A DNA stretch of 64,000 nucleotides from Burkholderia vietnamiensis LMG 10929 (lineage in GTDB: Bacteria > Pseudomonadota > Gammaproteobacteria > Burkholderiales > Burkholderiaceae), in assembly GCF_000959445.1 (NCBI RefSeq), contig NZ_CP009631.1, positions 1,550,001-1,614,000 on the forward strand, given 5' to 3'. Position 1 is the stretch's first letter. Each line of letters starts with the position of its first letter. This document shows, piece by piece, positions 37,658 to 47,614 of the stretch. The position numbers and the translations under genes were made by a program. The notes beneath the pieces were generated by a model, which worked only from the letters and a program-made list of their open reading frames with translations, ran no database searches and was not told where the DNA came from.

Positions 37658-39823
37658 TTACTTCACGCGCATGCCGGGCTTCGCGCCGCTGTGCGGCTCG
37701 AGGATGTAGAGGCCCGGCTCGGCCTTCTCGTCGGCGGCCGACGCCGCGAGCACCATCCCTTCGGAGAGCCCGAACTTCATCTTGCGCGGCGCGAGGTTCG
37801 CGACCATCACCGTCAGCTTGCCGACGAGCTGCTCCGGCTGATACGCCGACTTGATGCCCGAGAACACGTTGCGGGTCTTTTCCTCGCCGACGTCGAGCGT
37901 GAGCTGCAGCAGCTTGTCCGAGCCTTCGACGGCCTGGCACGCGACGATCTTCGCGATGCGCAGATCGATCTTCGCGAAGTCGTCGATCGAGATCGGGCCG
38001 TCGTTCGCGGCGTTCGCGGCGGCGGCCTTCGCGTTCGCCTTGGCCGGCTTCGCGTCCTTCGCGGCGGCGGCGCCGGTCGCGCCCGAGGCGGCCGCCGCAG
38101 CAGCGCCGTCGGCCTGCAGCGAACCGCGGTTCGCGGCGAGCAGCGCGTCGATCTGCTTCGCGTCGACGCGCGTCATCAGATGCTGGTACGCGTTGATCGG
38201 CTGCGCGGACGACAGCGGCTTCGCGGCATCGGCCCATGCGAGCGGCGCGATCCCGAAGAACGCCTCGACGGCCTGCGCGACGCGCGGCATCACCGGCTTC
38301 AGCGCGAGCGACAGCAGGCGGAACGCCTCGAGGCTCACGCTGCAGGTCTCGTGCAGCGCGACCGCGTTGGCCGGATCCTTCGCGAGCTCCCACGGTTTCG
38401 CGCCGTCGACGTACGCGTTGACTTCGTCGGCGAGCTCCATCGTCTGGCGCAGCGCGCGGCTGTATTCGCGGGCTTCGTAGTGCGCGGCGATCGAGTCGAT
38501 CGCGCTGCGCAGCTTCGCGACGAGCGGATGATTCATCGCGCTGTCCTGCACGCGGCCGTCGAAGCGCTTGATCAGGAAGCCGGCCGCGCGGCTCGCGATG
38601 TTCACGTACTTGCCGACCAGATCGCTGTTCACGCGCGCCTGGAAGTCGTCGAGGTTCAGGTCGATGTCTTCCATCGTCGCGTTCAGCTTCGCGGCGAAGT
38701 AGTAGCGCAGCCACTCGGGGTTCAGGCCCGTGTCGATGTAGCTCTGCGCGGTGATGAACGTGCCGCGCGACTTCGACATCTTCGCGCCGTCGACGGTCAG
38801 GAAGCCGTGCGCGAACACGTTGGTCGGCGTGCGGTGGCCCGAAAATTCGAGCATCGCCGGCCAGAACAGCGTGTGGAAATACAGGATGTCCTTGCCGATG
38901 AAGTGATACTGCTCGGCCGTCGCGCCCGGGCGGACCCACGCGTCGAAGTCGATGCCCTTGCGCTCGCACAGGTTCTTGAAGCTCGCGTAGTAGCCGACCG
39001 GCGCGTCGAGCCACACGTAGAAATACTTGCCGGGCGCGCCGGGGATTTCGAAGCCGAAGTAGGGCGCGTCGCGCGAGATGTCCCAGTCGGCGAGCTTCGC
39101 TTCGCCGGCGTCGCCGAGCCATTCGCGCATCTTGTTGGTCGCTTCGGGCTGCGCGAGGCCGCTGACCCAGTCGCGCAGGAACGACTCGCAGCGCGGGTCG
39201 GACAGGCGGAAGAAGTGGTGCGTCGACGTCTTGCGCACCGGCGTCGCGCCGGACACGACCGAGTACGGGTTCAGCAGGTCGGTGGGCAGGTAGGTCGAGC
39301 CGCACACTTCGCAGCTGTCGCCGTACTGGTCCTTCGCGTGGCACTTCGGGCATTCGCCCTTGATGAAGCGGTCCGGCAGGAACATTTCCTTGACCGGGTC
39401 GTACGCCTGCTCGATCTCGCGCTCGGCGATCAGGCCGTTTTCCTTCAGCGCGACGTAGATCTTCTCGCTGAGCACGCGGTTTTCGTCCGAATCGGTCGAA
39501 TAGAAATTGTCGAACGACACGCCGAAGCTGTCGAAGTCGCGCTTGTGCTCGGCCCACACGCGGTCGATCAGCTGCTTCGGCGTGAGGCCTTCCATCTCGG
39601 CGCGCAGCATGATCGGCGTGCCGTGCGTATCGTCGGCGCCGATGTAGTAGACCTCGTGCCCGTGCATTCGCAGCGTCCGCACCCAGATGTCGGTCTGGAT
39701 GTACTCGACCAGATGGCCGATGTGGATCTGGCCGTTGGCATAGGGAAGGGCGGACGTAACGAGGATCTGGCGGCTGCCTTGCGGCGCCGCGGCCTGCACG
39801 GAAGCGAGGTCGGTTGCGGACAT
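37658..39823 (-). CDS. metG: Methionyl-tRNA synthetase
   Basis: A 721-residue class Ia synthetase. The HIGH motif is HIGHL at residues 34-38 and KMSKS is exact at 348-352. The zinc knuckle C158-x2-C161...C171-x2-C174 is intact. After the anticodon-binding helical domain an Ala/Lys-rich linker (about 575-605) leads to the C-terminal EMAP/Trbp tRNA-binding OB-fold that makes the enzyme a dimer. It charges tRNA-Met for both initiation and elongation. Convergent with tamB. Confidence 0.97.
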   Translation of the reverse strand: MSATDLASVQAAAPQGSRQILVTSALPYANGQIHIGHLVEYIQTDIWVRTLRMHGHEVYYIGADDTHGTPIMLRAEMEGLTPKQLIDRVWAEHKRDFDSFGVSFDNFYSTDSDENRVLSEKIYVALKENGLIAEREIEQAYDPVKEMFLPDRFIKGECPKCHAKDQYGDSCEVCGSTYLPTDLLNPYSVVSGATPVRKTSTHHFFRLSDPRCESFLRDWVSGLAQPEATNKMREWLGDAGEAKLADWDISRDAPYFGFEIPGAPGKYFYVWLDAPVGYYASFKNLCERKGIDFDAWVRPGATAEQYHFIGKDILYFHTLFWPAMLEFSGHRTPTNVFAHGFLTVDGAKMSKSRGTFITAQSYIDTGLNPEWLRYYFAAKLNATMEDIDLNLDDFQARVNSDLVGKYVNIASRAAGFLIKRFDGRVQDSAMNHPLVAKLRSAIDSIAAHYEAREYSRALRQTMELADEVNAYVDGAKPWELAKDPANAVALHETCSVSLEAFRLLSLALKPVMPRVAQAVEAFFGIAPLAWADAAKPLSSAQPINAYQHLMTRVDAKQIDALLAANRGSLQADGAAAAAASGATGAAAAKDAKPAKANAKAAAANAANDGPISIDDFAKIDLRIAKIVACQAVEGSDKLLQLTLDVGEEKTRNVFSGIKSAYQPEQLVGKLTVMVANLAPRKMKFGLSEGMVLAASAADEKAEPGLYILEPHSGAKPGMRVK

Positions 39824-39986
39824 AGGGTCTGTAGAAGGAACGGCTAAACGACGGAAACTGCGATTCTAGCAGGGGCGCGGGTCGCCCAGTCGGGCCGGGG
39901 CGGTGCGAGGGCGGGCGCGGCGTGCGGCGCCCATGAAGTGCGTGCCCGGCGCTGCGATGCTGCGCCGCAGCACGAAAATTCCGGGC

Positions 39987-40013
39987 AAAAAAAACCGGGG
40001 CGGATACGGCCCC
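39987..40013 (-). terminator. Terminator downstream of the OmpA-type lipoprotein gene
   Basis: On the minus strand CCGGGGCC...GGCCCCGG-type pairing is followed by eight T (AAAAAAAA at 39987-39994 on the plus strand). It lies in the 374-bp gap between metG and the lipoprotein gene; nothing else is recognisable in that gap apart from TAGAAT at 39868-39863, a possible -10 for metG. Confidence 0.8.
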
Positions 40014-40197
40014 GGAGCAACAACGACAAGAGGAGAATGGTGACGCGCCGGCTGCGCCAGCCGCGTACCGTAAAGACAGACCGCGGGTCGCGACAGAAGT
40101 TCGAAATTTTTTTCGATTTGTTACGGAGCCCGCGGCAAGCCTTGTGGCACGCGGCCGCGCGCCGAATGCGCGGCCTCGTCTCCGGTCGTCGTGCCGC

Positions 40198-40839
40198 TTA
40201 CTGCTGCGCTGCGCGCAGGTAGATTTCGACGCGGCGGTTCTGCGCGCGGCCGGCTTCGGTCGCGTTGTCCGCGATCGGGTTCGACGCGCCCATGCCCTGT
40301 GCCGACAGGCGGCCGCCGGCGACGCCGCGCTGCACGAGCGCATTGACGACGCTCTGCGCGCGGTTCTGCGACAGCGTCTGGTTCAGCTGTGCCGAGCCCG
40401 TGCTGTCCGTGTAGCCGACGATCGAGGCCGTCACTTGCGGGTTCTGGTTCAGCGTCGTCGCCAGATCGTTCAGCAGCGGCGTGAATGCCGGCGTGATCGC
40501 GTACTGGTTGGTGGCGAACGTCACCGAGCTCGGCACGTTCAGCTTCAGCGAGCCGTCCGGCTGCTCGGTCACCTGCGTGCCCGTCTTCGCTGCCGACGGC
40601 GCGAGCTTGTTCTTGATCGCCTGCCAGTTGTAACCCGTCACGCCGCCGACCAGCGCGCCGACGCCCGCGCCGATCGCCGCGCCCTTGCCGCCGCCGGCCA
40701 GCGCGCCGATGCCCGCGCCCAGCGCCGCGCCCGTGCCGGTGCCGACGGCCGTGTTGTTGCCTTGCTGCGTGGCGCAGCCGGCGAGCAGTGCGCCGGCGAG
40801 TGCGAAGACGGACAGGCGAGTCGCGATTTTCATGTTCAT
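40198..40839 (-). CDS. OmpA family lipoprotein with glycine zipper
   Basis: A 213-residue outer-membrane lipoprotein. The lipobox LLAGC gives the lipidated C22. Residues of about 33-70 form a glycine-zipper segment (GALGAGIGALAGGGKGAA type), which may insert in a membrane or oligomerise. Residues of about 95-213 are an OmpA-like peptidoglycan-binding domain (FATNQYAI, VVGYTDSTG-type stretch, and RAQNRRVEIYL). The start ATG at 40839 follows AGAGGAA. It probably ties the outer membrane to the cell wall. It is divergent from mrp. Confidence 0.92.
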   Translation of the reverse strand: MNMKIATRLSVFALAGALLAGCATQQGNNTAVGTGTGAALGAGIGALAGGGKGAAIGAGVGALVGGVTGYNWQAIKNKLAPSAAKTGTQVTEQPDGSLKLNVPSSVTFATNQYAITPAFTPLLNDLATTLNQNPQVTASIVGYTDSTGSAQLNQTLSQNRAQSVVNALVQRGVAGGRLSAQGMGASNPIADNATEAGRAQNRRVEIYLRAAQQ

Positions 40840-41191
40840 CTTGGATTCCTCTGTTGGTTGAACGAGTCGACAACGACGACAAACATCAGGTGCGGCTCCG
40901 TTGCACGGACGCCCGGAAAACGGCGGGCAGGCCCGTGTAGACGGTTGCCGCGAAGGCGGCTGCATGCCCTGTTCGCCAGCGGGGCTGTTCGTACAGGGCG
41001 ACGCATCAGCCTCTACAATATAGGCGGTTCGCGGCCGATTTGGCCCCATAGCATACCGCACGCGAAGATTGCGCCGTCGTGCGCATTCGCGCAATGGCGT
41101 GCAACAGATTCTTTCACTTTTCCTGATTTTTGCTGCGTAATTTGATCTTTTTTGACGATTGCGCGTGGAAAAACGATTTCACGGAGTTTCG
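40840..41191. promoter_or_regulatory. Divergent promoter region of lipoprotein gene and mrp
   Basis: A 352-bp gap. Near 41014-41021 the sequence CTACAATATAGG reads TACAAT on the plus strand and TATATT on the minus strand, so a -10 element can be drawn in either direction, although no good -35 is seen. The 80 bases before mrp (41105-41190) are AT-rich. No coding sequence was found. Confidence 0.45.
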
Positions 41192-42283
41192 ATGAGCATT
41201 GACCGGGCACAAGTCGACGCCGCGCTGGCGGCTGTCGTCGACCCCAACACCGGCCGTCCGTATGCGGCCAACAAGGGCGTGCGCAACGTCGCGATCGATG
41301 GCGACGTCGTGGCGGTCGACGTGGTGCTCGGCTATCCGGCGCGCAGCCAGCACGATGACGTGCGCGCGCGCGTCGCGGCGGCCCTCCAGGCCGTGCCGGG
41401 CGTGCGTGACGCACGTGTCGCCGTGTCGCAGGAGATCGTCGCGCACACGGTGCAGCGCGGCGTGAAGCTGCTGCCGAACGTGAAGAACATCGTCGCGGTC
41501 GCGTCGGGCAAGGGCGGCGTCGGCAAGAGCACGACGGCCGTGAACCTGGCGCTCGCGCTCGCCGCCGAAGGCGCGTCGGTCGGCATTCTCGACGCCGACA
41601 TCTACGGCCCGTCGCTGCCGACGATGCTCGGCATCCACGGCCAGCGCCCCGAGTCGCCGGACAACCAGTCGATGAACCCGCTGGTCGGCCACGGGCTGCA
41701 GGCGAACTCGATCGGCTTTCTGATCGACGAGGACAATCCGATGGTGTGGCGCGGCCCGATGGCGACGTCGGCGCTCGAGCAGCTGCTGCGGCAGACCAAC
41801 TGGCGCGAGCTCGACTACCTGATCGTCGACATGCCGCCGGGCACCGGCGACATCCAGCTCACGCTCGCGCAGCGCGTGCCGGTGACGGGCGCGGTGATCG
41901 TGACGACGCCGCAGGACATCGCGCTGCTCGACGCGAAGAAGGGGCTGAAGATGTTCGAGAAGGTCGGCATTCCGATCCTCGGCATCGTCGAGAACATGAG
42001 CATCCACGTCTGCTCGAACTGCGGGCACGAGGAGCACATCTTCGGCGCGGGCGGCGCCGAGCGGATGGCGAAGGACTACGACGTCGACGTGCTCGGCAGC
42101 CTGCCGCTCGACATCGCGATCCGCGAGCGCGCCGACAGCGGCACGCCGACGGTCGTGGCCGACCCGGACGGCGCGCTGGCGCGGCGCTATCGCGACATCG
42201 CGCGCGGCGTCGCGCTGGCGATCGCGGAACGGGCGCGCGACATGACGTCGAAGTTCCCGTCGATCGTTGTTCAGAATACTTAA
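41192..42283 (+). CDS. apbC: Fe-S cluster carrier ATPase Mrp/ApbC
   Basis: A 363-residue P-loop ATPase that assembles and transfers [4Fe-4S] clusters. An N-terminal MIP18-like (DUF59) domain covers residues 1 to about 90. The deviant Walker A GKGGVGKST is at 106-114, and the cluster-binding C274-x2-C277 (CSNC) is present. It may serve Fe-S enzymes such as CysI and CysH. ATG at 41192 behind CACGGAG. Monocistronic, with a 134-bp gap to the next gene. Confidence 0.94.
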   Translation: MSIDRAQVDAALAAVVDPNTGRPYAANKGVRNVAIDGDVVAVDVVLGYPARSQHDDVRARVAAALQAVPGVRDARVAVSQEIVAHTVQRGVKLLPNVKNIVAVASGKGGVGKSTTAVNLALALAAEGASVGILDADIYGPSLPTMLGIHGQRPESPDNQSMNPLVGHGLQANSIGFLIDEDNPMVWRGPMATSALEQLLRQTNWRELDYLIVDMPPGTGDIQLTLAQRVPVTGAVIVTTPQDIALLDAKKGLKMFEKVGIPILGIVENMSIHVCSNCGHEEHIFGAGGAERMAKDYDVDVLGSLPLDIAIRERADSGTPTVVADPDGALARRYRDIARGVALAIAERARDMTSKFPSIVVQNT

Positions 42284-42417
42284 AGCCCTTGCGGGGCGGG
42301 CCTGCACGCTGTTTACGGCGCCGCGAGGCGCGGTATCATGGCGACTTTTCCCGGGTCCCTTTACCCGCCCGGTATGGCCGCCGTGTTACAACGGCCGCCA
42401 GCCGGCATGAGGATCGA

Positions 42418-42954
42418 ATGAACCAACGACACCACGGCGCGTGCGTCGGCCGCGCGCGGCGCGCGCTGCTGACCGCCGCCGCGCTGGGCCTGCTGGCCGG
42501 CTGTACCTCCTTTTCCTCGACGCACGAGAAGCGCGCCGACGCCCAGTTGCAGCCGACCGTCGGCTCGCAGGCGCGCGGCGCGGTCACGTTCGTCGAGCGC
42601 CCGGACGGCGTCCAGGTCACTTACAACCTGGTCGGGCTGCCGCCGAACACCGATCACGCGCTGCAGGTGCACGAACGCGGCGACTGCAACGCCGGCGACG
42701 GCTCGAGCGCCGGCCAGGTGTTCGCGCCGGCCGCCGACCGGCTGCGCGCCGGCGCGCGCGTCGCCGGCGATCTCGGCAACATCCACGCGGACGCGAACGG
42801 CGTCGCCGCCGGCTTCATCGTCGCGCCCGATCTGGCCCTCGACGGCGTGCGCTCCGCGTTGAACCGCGCGGCGCTGGTCTACCGCGACCCGAGCGATCCG
42901 GCGTTCGCGCAGCACGGCGCGGGGCCCGCGCTGGCCTGCGGCGTGATCCGTTGA
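42418..42954 (+). CDS. SodC-fold lipoprotein lacking most metal ligands
   Basis: A 178-residue lipoprotein (lipobox LLAGC, C29) with a Cu/Zn superoxide dismutase fold. The disulfide cysteines C90 and C174, the GDLGN loop and the CGVIR ending are clear. When aligned with E. coli SodC, the copper/zinc ligands are mostly gone: Q83 replaces the first copper His, V101, V115 and Y155 replace three others, and one zinc His is missing. H85 and D118 remain. It is therefore unlikely to dismutate superoxide. It may be a structural or binding relative. ATG at 42418 behind GAGGATCG. dcd follows after 115 bp. Confidence 0.82.
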   Translation: MNQRHHGACVGRARRALLTAAALGLLAGCTSFSSTHEKRADAQLQPTVGSQARGAVTFVERPDGVQVTYNLVGLPPNTDHALQVHERGDCNAGDGSSAGQVFAPAADRLRAGARVAGDLGNIHADANGVAAGFIVAPDLALDGVRSALNRAALVYRDPSDPAFAQHGAGPALACGVIR

Positions 42955-43069
42955 GCGCCGCCGCGTACACGCGGCGATCATCGCGTAAAATGTCCGGTTT
43001 TCCCGGCTGCCGCGTCGACGCGGCGGCCGCCGTCTGTCACCGTCACGCACCGTTTCCTGGCGCCCCGTT

Positions 43070-43639
43070 ATGAGCATCAAGTCCGACAAGTGGATTCGGC
43101 GCATGGCCGAAGAACACAAGATGATCGAGCCGTTCGTGCCCGATCAGGTTCGCGCGTCCGAGGACGGCCGCAGGATCGTCAGCTACGGCACGTCGAGCTA
43201 CGGCTACGACATCCGCTGCGCGGACGAATTCAAGATCTTCACCAACATCAACTCGACGATCGTCGATCCGAAGAACTTCGACGAAGGTTCGTTTGTCGAT
43301 TTCAAGGGCGACGTGTGCATCATCCCGCCGAACTCGTTCGCGCTGGCCCGCACCGTCGAATATTTCCGCATCCCGCGCACGGTGCTGACCGTCTGCCTCG
43401 GCAAGTCGACGTACGCGCGCTGCGGAATCATCGTCAACGTGACGCCGTTCGAACCCGAATGGGAAGGCTACGTCACGCTGGAATTCTCGAATACCACGCC
43501 GCTGCCCGCGAAGATCTACGCGAACGAAGGCGTCGCGCAGGTGTTGTTCTTCGAAAGCGACGAAGTGTGCGACGTGTCGTACGCCGATCGCGGCGGCAAG
43601 TATCAGGGTCAGCGCGGTGTCACGCTGCCGAAAACCTGA
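43070..43639 (+). CDS. dcd: dCTP deaminase
   Basis: A 189-residue homotrimeric enzyme that deaminates dCTP to dUTP, supplying dUMP for thymidylate synthesis. The family stretches [28 protein letters not shown] and [18 protein letters not shown] are all present, the last containing the catalytic Glu region. The ATG at 43070 begins [16 protein letters not shown], the conserved start. The length equals that of typical members (188-193). Confidence 0.96.
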
Positions 43640-43671
43640 TCTGCTTGCATAACGTCTCACCAGTTTCCGGG

Positions 43672-43708
43672 TGACCGCTGCGCGTGACGCGCCGCGGTCG
43701 TTCTTTTT
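43672..43708 (+). terminator. Possible terminator after dcd
   Basis: GACCGC...GCGGTC with an inner GCGCG/CGCGC stem is followed by TTCTTTTT. The T run ends right at the ribosome-binding site of the next gene (TTGGAG), so it may also work as an attenuator. Confidence 0.5.
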
Positions 43709-43720
43709 GGAGAATCGCCC

Positions 43721-46000
43721 ATGAAGTTTCGTTTCCCCGTCGTCATCATCGACGAAGATTTCCGCTCCGAGAACATCTCGGGCTCCGGCATCCGGGCGTT
43801 GGCCGAAGCGATCGAGAAGGAGGGCGTCGAAGTCCTCGGCCTCACGAGCTACGGCGATCTGACGTCGTTCGCGCAGCAGTCGAGCCGCGCGTCGTGCTTC
43901 ATCCTGTCGATCGACGACGACGAACTCATGCTCGGCGAAACGGGCCCGGACGGCGAGCTGCCCGAACTCGCGACCGCGATCATCGAGCTGCGCGCGTTCG
44001 TCACCGAAGTGCGCCGCCGCAACGCGGACATCCCGATCTTCCTGTACGGCGAGACGCGCACGTCGCGCCACCTGCCGAACGACATCCTGCGCGAGCTGCA
44101 CGGCTTCATCCACATGTTCGAGGACACGCCGGAGTTCGTCGCGCGGCACATCATCCGCGAGGCGAAGGTCTATCTCGACTCGCTCGCGCCGCCGTTCTTC
44201 AAGGAACTCGTGAAGTACGCCGACGAAGGCTCGTACTCGTGGCACTGCCCCGGCCACTCGGGCGGCGTCGCGTTCCTGAAGAACCCGCTCGGCCAGATGT
44301 TCCATCAGTTCTTCGGCGAGAACATGCTGCGCGCCGACGTGTGCAACGCGGTCGACGAGCTCGGCCAGCTGCTCGATCACACCGGCCCGGTCGCCGCGTC
44401 CGAGCGCAACGCCGCGCGGATCTTCAGCGCCGATCACCTGTTCTTCGTGACCAACGGCACGTCGACGTCGAACAAGATCGTGTGGCACGCGACGGTCGCG
44501 CCCGGCGACATCGTGCTGGTCGACCGCAACTGCCACAAGTCGATCCTGCACGCGATCACGATGACCGGCGCGATTCCGGTGTTCCTCACGCCGACGCGCA
44601 ACCACTTCGGCATCATCGGGCCGATCCCGCGCGACGAATTCAAGCCGGAGAACATCCGCAAGAAGATCGAGGCGAACCCGTTCGCGCGCGAGGCGCTGCG
44701 CGAGAACCCGGACATGAAGCCGCGTATCCTCACGATCACGCAGAGCACCTACGACGGCGTGATCTACAACGTCGAGATGATCAAGGACCTGCTCGGCGAC
44801 CTGCTCGACACGCTGCACTTCGACGAAGCGTGGCTGCCGCACGCGACCTTCCACGACTTCTACCGCGACATGCACGCGATCGGCGACGGCCGGCCGCGCA
44901 CCGGCGCGCTGGTGTTCGCGACGCACTCGACGCACAAGCTGCTCGCCGGCATCTCGCAGGCGTCGCAGATCGTCGTGCAGGACTCGGAGAACCGCACGTT
45001 CGACAAGCACCGCTTCAACGAGGCGTATCTGATGCACACGTCGACGAGCCCGCAGTACGCGATCATCGCGTCGTGCGACGTCGCGGCCGCGATGATGGAG
45101 CCGCCGGGCGGCACCGCGCTCGTCGAGGAATCGATCGCGGAGGCGATCGACTTCCGCCGCGCGATGCGCAAGGTCGACGCCGAATACGGCGACGACTGGT
45201 TCTTCAGCGTGTGGGGCCCGGACGACCTGTCGGCCGAGGGCATCGGCTCGCGCGAAGACTGGATGCTCAAGCCGAACGATCACTGGCACGGCTTCGGCTC
45301 GCTGGCCGAAGGCTTCAACATGCTCGACCCGATCAAGGCGACGATCATCACGCCGGGGCTCGACGTCGACGGCGAGTTCGGCGACACGGGCATCCCGGCC
45401 GCGATCGTCACGAAGTATCTGGCCGAGCACGGCATCATCGTCGAGAAGACGGGCCTGTACTCGTTCTTCATCATGTTCACGATCGGCATCACGAAGGGCC
45501 GCTGGAACTCGATGGTCACCGAGCTGCAGCAGTTCAAGGACGACTACGACAACAACCAGCCGCTGTGGCGCGTGCTGCCGGAGTTCGTCGCGCAGCATCC
45601 GCGCTACGAGCGCGTCGGCCTGCGCGACCTGTGCACGCAGATCCACGACGTGTACCGCGCGAACGACATCGCCCGCCTGACGACCGAGATGTACCTGTCC
45701 GACATGGAGCCGGCGATGAAGCCGTCGGACGCGTTCGCGAAGCTCGCGCACCGCAAGATCGACCGCGTGCCGCTCGACGAGCTCGAAGGCCGCGTGACGA
45801 GCATCCTGCTCACGCCGTATCCGCCGGGCATCCCGCTGCTGATTCCGGGCGAGCGCTTCAACAAGACGATCGTGAACTACCTGCGGTTCGCGCGCGACTT
45901 CAACGAGCGCTTTCCCGGCTTCCATACCGACATCCACGGTCTCGTCGCGGAAGAAGTGAACGGCCGCGTCGAGTACTTCGTCGATTGCGTGCGCGACTGA
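43721..46000 (+). CDS. AdiA-type arginine/lysine/ornithine decarboxylase
   Basis: A 759-residue PLP-dependent decarboxylase of the Orn/Lys/Arg group. It has the N-terminal wing (response-regulator-like) domain (residues 1 to about 130), a linker and the large PLP domain with the cofactor lysine K406 in STHKLLAG. FDEAW is the aspartate contact. The C-terminal domain ends near FVDCVRD. The size and overall sequence are closest to biodegradative arginine decarboxylase AdiA, used in acid resistance by consuming a proton. The substrate is not proven, and no antiporter gene (AdiC type) is adjacent. The following gene starts at the last base of the stop codon. Confidence 0.87.
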   Translation: MKFRFPVVIIDEDFRSENISGSGIRALAEAIEKEGVEVLGLTSYGDLTSFAQQSSRASCFILSIDDDELMLGETGPDGELPELATAIIELRAFVTEVRRRNADIPIFLYGETRTSRHLPNDILRELHGFIHMFEDTPEFVARHIIREAKVYLDSLAPPFFKELVKYADEGSYSWHCPGHSGGVAFLKNPLGQMFHQFFGENMLRADVCNAVDELGQLLDHTGPVAASERNAARIFSADHLFFVTNGTSTSNKIVWHATVAPGDIVLVDRNCHKSILHAITMTGAIPVFLTPTRNHFGIIGPIPRDEFKPENIRKKIEANPFAREALRENPDMKPRILTITQSTYDGVIYNVEMIKDLLGDLLDTLHFDEAWLPHATFHDFYRDMHAIGDGRPRTGALVFATHSTHKLLAGISQASQIVVQDSENRTFDKHRFNEAYLMHTSTSPQYAIIASCDVAAAMMEPPGGTALVEESIAEAIDFRRAMRKVDAEYGDDWFFSVWGPDDLSAEGIGSREDWMLKPNDHWHGFGSLAEGFNMLDPIKATIITPGLDVDGEFGDTGIPAAIVTKYLAEHGIIVEKTGLYSFFIMFTIGITKGRWNSMVTELQQFKDDYDNNQPLWRVLPEFVAQHPRYERVGLRDLCTQIHDVYRANDIARLTTEMYLSDMEPAMKPSDAFAKLAHRKIDRVPLDELEGRVTSILLTPYPPGIPLLIPGERFNKTIVNYLRFARDFNERFPGFHTDIHGLVAEEVNGRVEYFVDCVRD

Positions 46001-46827
46001 TGGCGACGCGCGGACGAATCCGGACGATGCGCGCGGCGGCGGCCGCGGTCGTCGTCTGGGCGGCGGGGATCGCCGGGCAGGGCGCCGCGCACGCGGAAGT
46101 CGCGGCCGCCGACCCGATCGACGTCGCGATGCGGCAATGCCTCGCGCGGCGCGACCGGTCGTCGACGGCCGGCCAGATCCAGTGCATGGGCGAAGCGCAA
46201 CGGCAGTGGCAGACGGTGATGGACGGCGCGTACCAGCGCCTGTCGAACGACGCGCCGGCCGACGTGAAGCGCGGCTGGCAGGATAGCCAGCGTCGCTGGG
46301 TCACGTGGCGCAAGGACGAGATTCAACTGCTGAAGGCCGTGTACGACACGACGCGCGGCACGTCGTATGCGATGTCGAGCGCCGACATGCAGCTGCAACC
46401 AGTGCGCGATCGCGCGCTGGCGCTGCGGGCGGCGGCCGACCGCTACGCGCCGGCGGCGGTGCCGGTCGCGGCCACGAGCGGCGCGGCAGCGGCCGCCGCG
46501 GCAACGGCCGCCGCGGCAACGGCCGCCGCGGCAACCGGCGGCAAGCCGGCGAACGCGGCGCCGCGCGATGCCGCGCTCGCCCGCGTGCGGCCGTGCGCGC
46601 AGGATGCTTCGTGCGAGCACGCGCTGTTCGACCTGAACCGCTATTACCAGAAGCTGCGCCGCAAGATGCCCGCGCATTCGGCGGCGACGCTGGTGCGCGC
46701 GCAGCGCGCGTGGGTCGCGTTCCGCGACGCGACCGCGCCGCTCGTCGGCGAGGAAGGGCGTGTCGATCTGATCGGCGCGCGGATCGCGACGATGAAGCGG
46801 CTATCGGAGACGGCGGGGAACAAGTAA
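46000..46827 (+). CDS. Secreted protein with two LprI-like (DUF1311) domains
   Basis: A 275-residue protein with a signal peptide (MATRGRIRTMRAAAAAV...AHAEV, about 32 residues). Two LprI/DUF1311-type helical domains are separated by an Ala/Thr linker. The first runs about 42-145 with the cysteines of QCLARRD and QIQCMGE. The second runs about 190-270 with NRYYQKLRRKMP and RAQRAWVAFRDA. Members of the family inhibit lysozyme in some bacteria. The ATG overlaps the decarboxylase stop by one base (TGATGG), so the two genes are translationally coupled, an unexpected pairing. Confidence 0.82.
   Translation: MATRGRIRTMRAAAAAVVVWAAGIAGQGAAHAEVAAADPIDVAMRQCLARRDRSSTAGQIQCMGEAQRQWQTVMDGAYQRLSNDAPADVKRGWQDSQRRWVTWRKDEIQLLKAVYDTTRGTSYAMSSADMQLQPVRDRALALRAAADRYAPAAVPVAATSGAAAAAAATAAAATAAAATGGKPANAAPRDAALARVRPCAQDASCEHALFDLNRYYQKLRRKMPAHSAATLVRAQRAWVAFRDATAPLVGEEGRVDLIGARIATMKRLSETAGNK
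46483..46535 (+). repeat. 15-bp in-frame tandem repeat in the LprI-like gene
   Basis: GCGGC(A/G)(A/G)CGGCCGCC occurs three times and a fourth partial copy follows. It encodes the Ala-Ala-Thr linker between the two domains, so a change in copy number would only alter linker length. Confidence 0.88.
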
Positions 46828-46869
46828 CGCGCGTTGTACCGCCGGTTGGCGGGCACGTCACGCATGAAC

Positions 46870-46895
46870 GAACGGGCACCTTCGGGTGCCCGTTT
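46870..46895. terminator. Terminator between LprI-like gene and HAD gene
   Basis: AACGGGCACC and GGTGCCCGTT form a stem around TTCG, with three T after it; the flanking genes are convergent. Confidence 0.82.
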
Positions 46896-46930
46896 GCATA
46901 TGGGCCGCGCCGGCCGCGCGGTGCAGGGCG

Positions 46931-47614
46931 TCAAGCCGGTTGCTGCGTGTCCAGTCGGCCGAACCACGACGGCACGAGCGCGAGCGCGTCGTCGAGCGAC
47001 GCCAGCACGTGCAGGCTCAGCGCGACGATCTCGGGCGTGGGCGCCTTCAGGTCGGGCACCGTGACGACCGAGGCGCCGGCGCCGGCCGCCGACTGCGCGC
47101 CGAAGTCGCTGTCCTCGAACGCGACGCACGCGTGCGCGGGCACGCCGAGGCGCTCGGCCGCGAGCCGGTAGACGGCCGGGTCGGGCTTGCCGAGCGCGAC
47201 TTCGTCGCCGCCCGCGATCGCGTGGAAGTACGGCAGCACGCCGACGGCGTCGAGGCGCGCACGGATCACGTCGCGCGCGGACGACGACGCGACCGCGCAC
47301 GGAATGCCGGCCTGCGCGAGCGTGTCGAGCAGCGCGCGCGCACCGGACTTCAGCGGAAACTTCGGATGCGGCTCGGGCGCGGCGAGTTGCTCGCGCACGC
47401 GGGTGCGTACGGCGTCGAACGTGTCGGTGTCGCCGATCAATCGCGCGAGGATCACCTGGCCTTCGGCGAACGAACGGCCGACGATCTGCAGGTAGTCGAT
47501 CTCGGTGAGCACCACGCCGTGCGCGGTCGACACGTCGATCCACGTGTTCATGATGGTCCGCTCGGAATCGACGAGCAGGCCGTCCATGTCGAAGAGCGCG
47601 GCGGAGAAGGTCAT
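46931..47614 (-). CDS. HAD-superfamily hydrolase (beta-phosphoglucomutase-like)
   Basis: A 227-residue HAD enzyme of subfamily IA. Motif I is FDMDGLLVDS with the nucleophile D9 and acid D11. Motif II is ASSSA, motif III is GKPDP and motif IV is FEDSDFG, and a helical cap (about residues 17-90) follows motif I. It resembles sugar phosphatases or beta-phosphoglucomutases such as YniC; the substrate cannot be told from sequence. ATG at 47614. It probably stands alone, 103 bp after argH on the same strand. Confidence 0.87.
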   Translation of the reverse strand: MTFSAALFDMDGLLVDSERTIMNTWIDVSTAHGVVLTEIDYLQIVGRSFAEGQVILARLIGDTDTFDAVRTRVREQLAAPEPHPKFPLKSGARALLDTLAQAGIPCAVASSSARDVIRARLDAVGVLPYFHAIAGGDEVALGKPDPAVYRLAAERLGVPAHACVAFEDSDFGAQSAAGAGASVVTVPDLKAPTPEIVALSLHVLASLDDALALVPSWFGRLDTQQPA

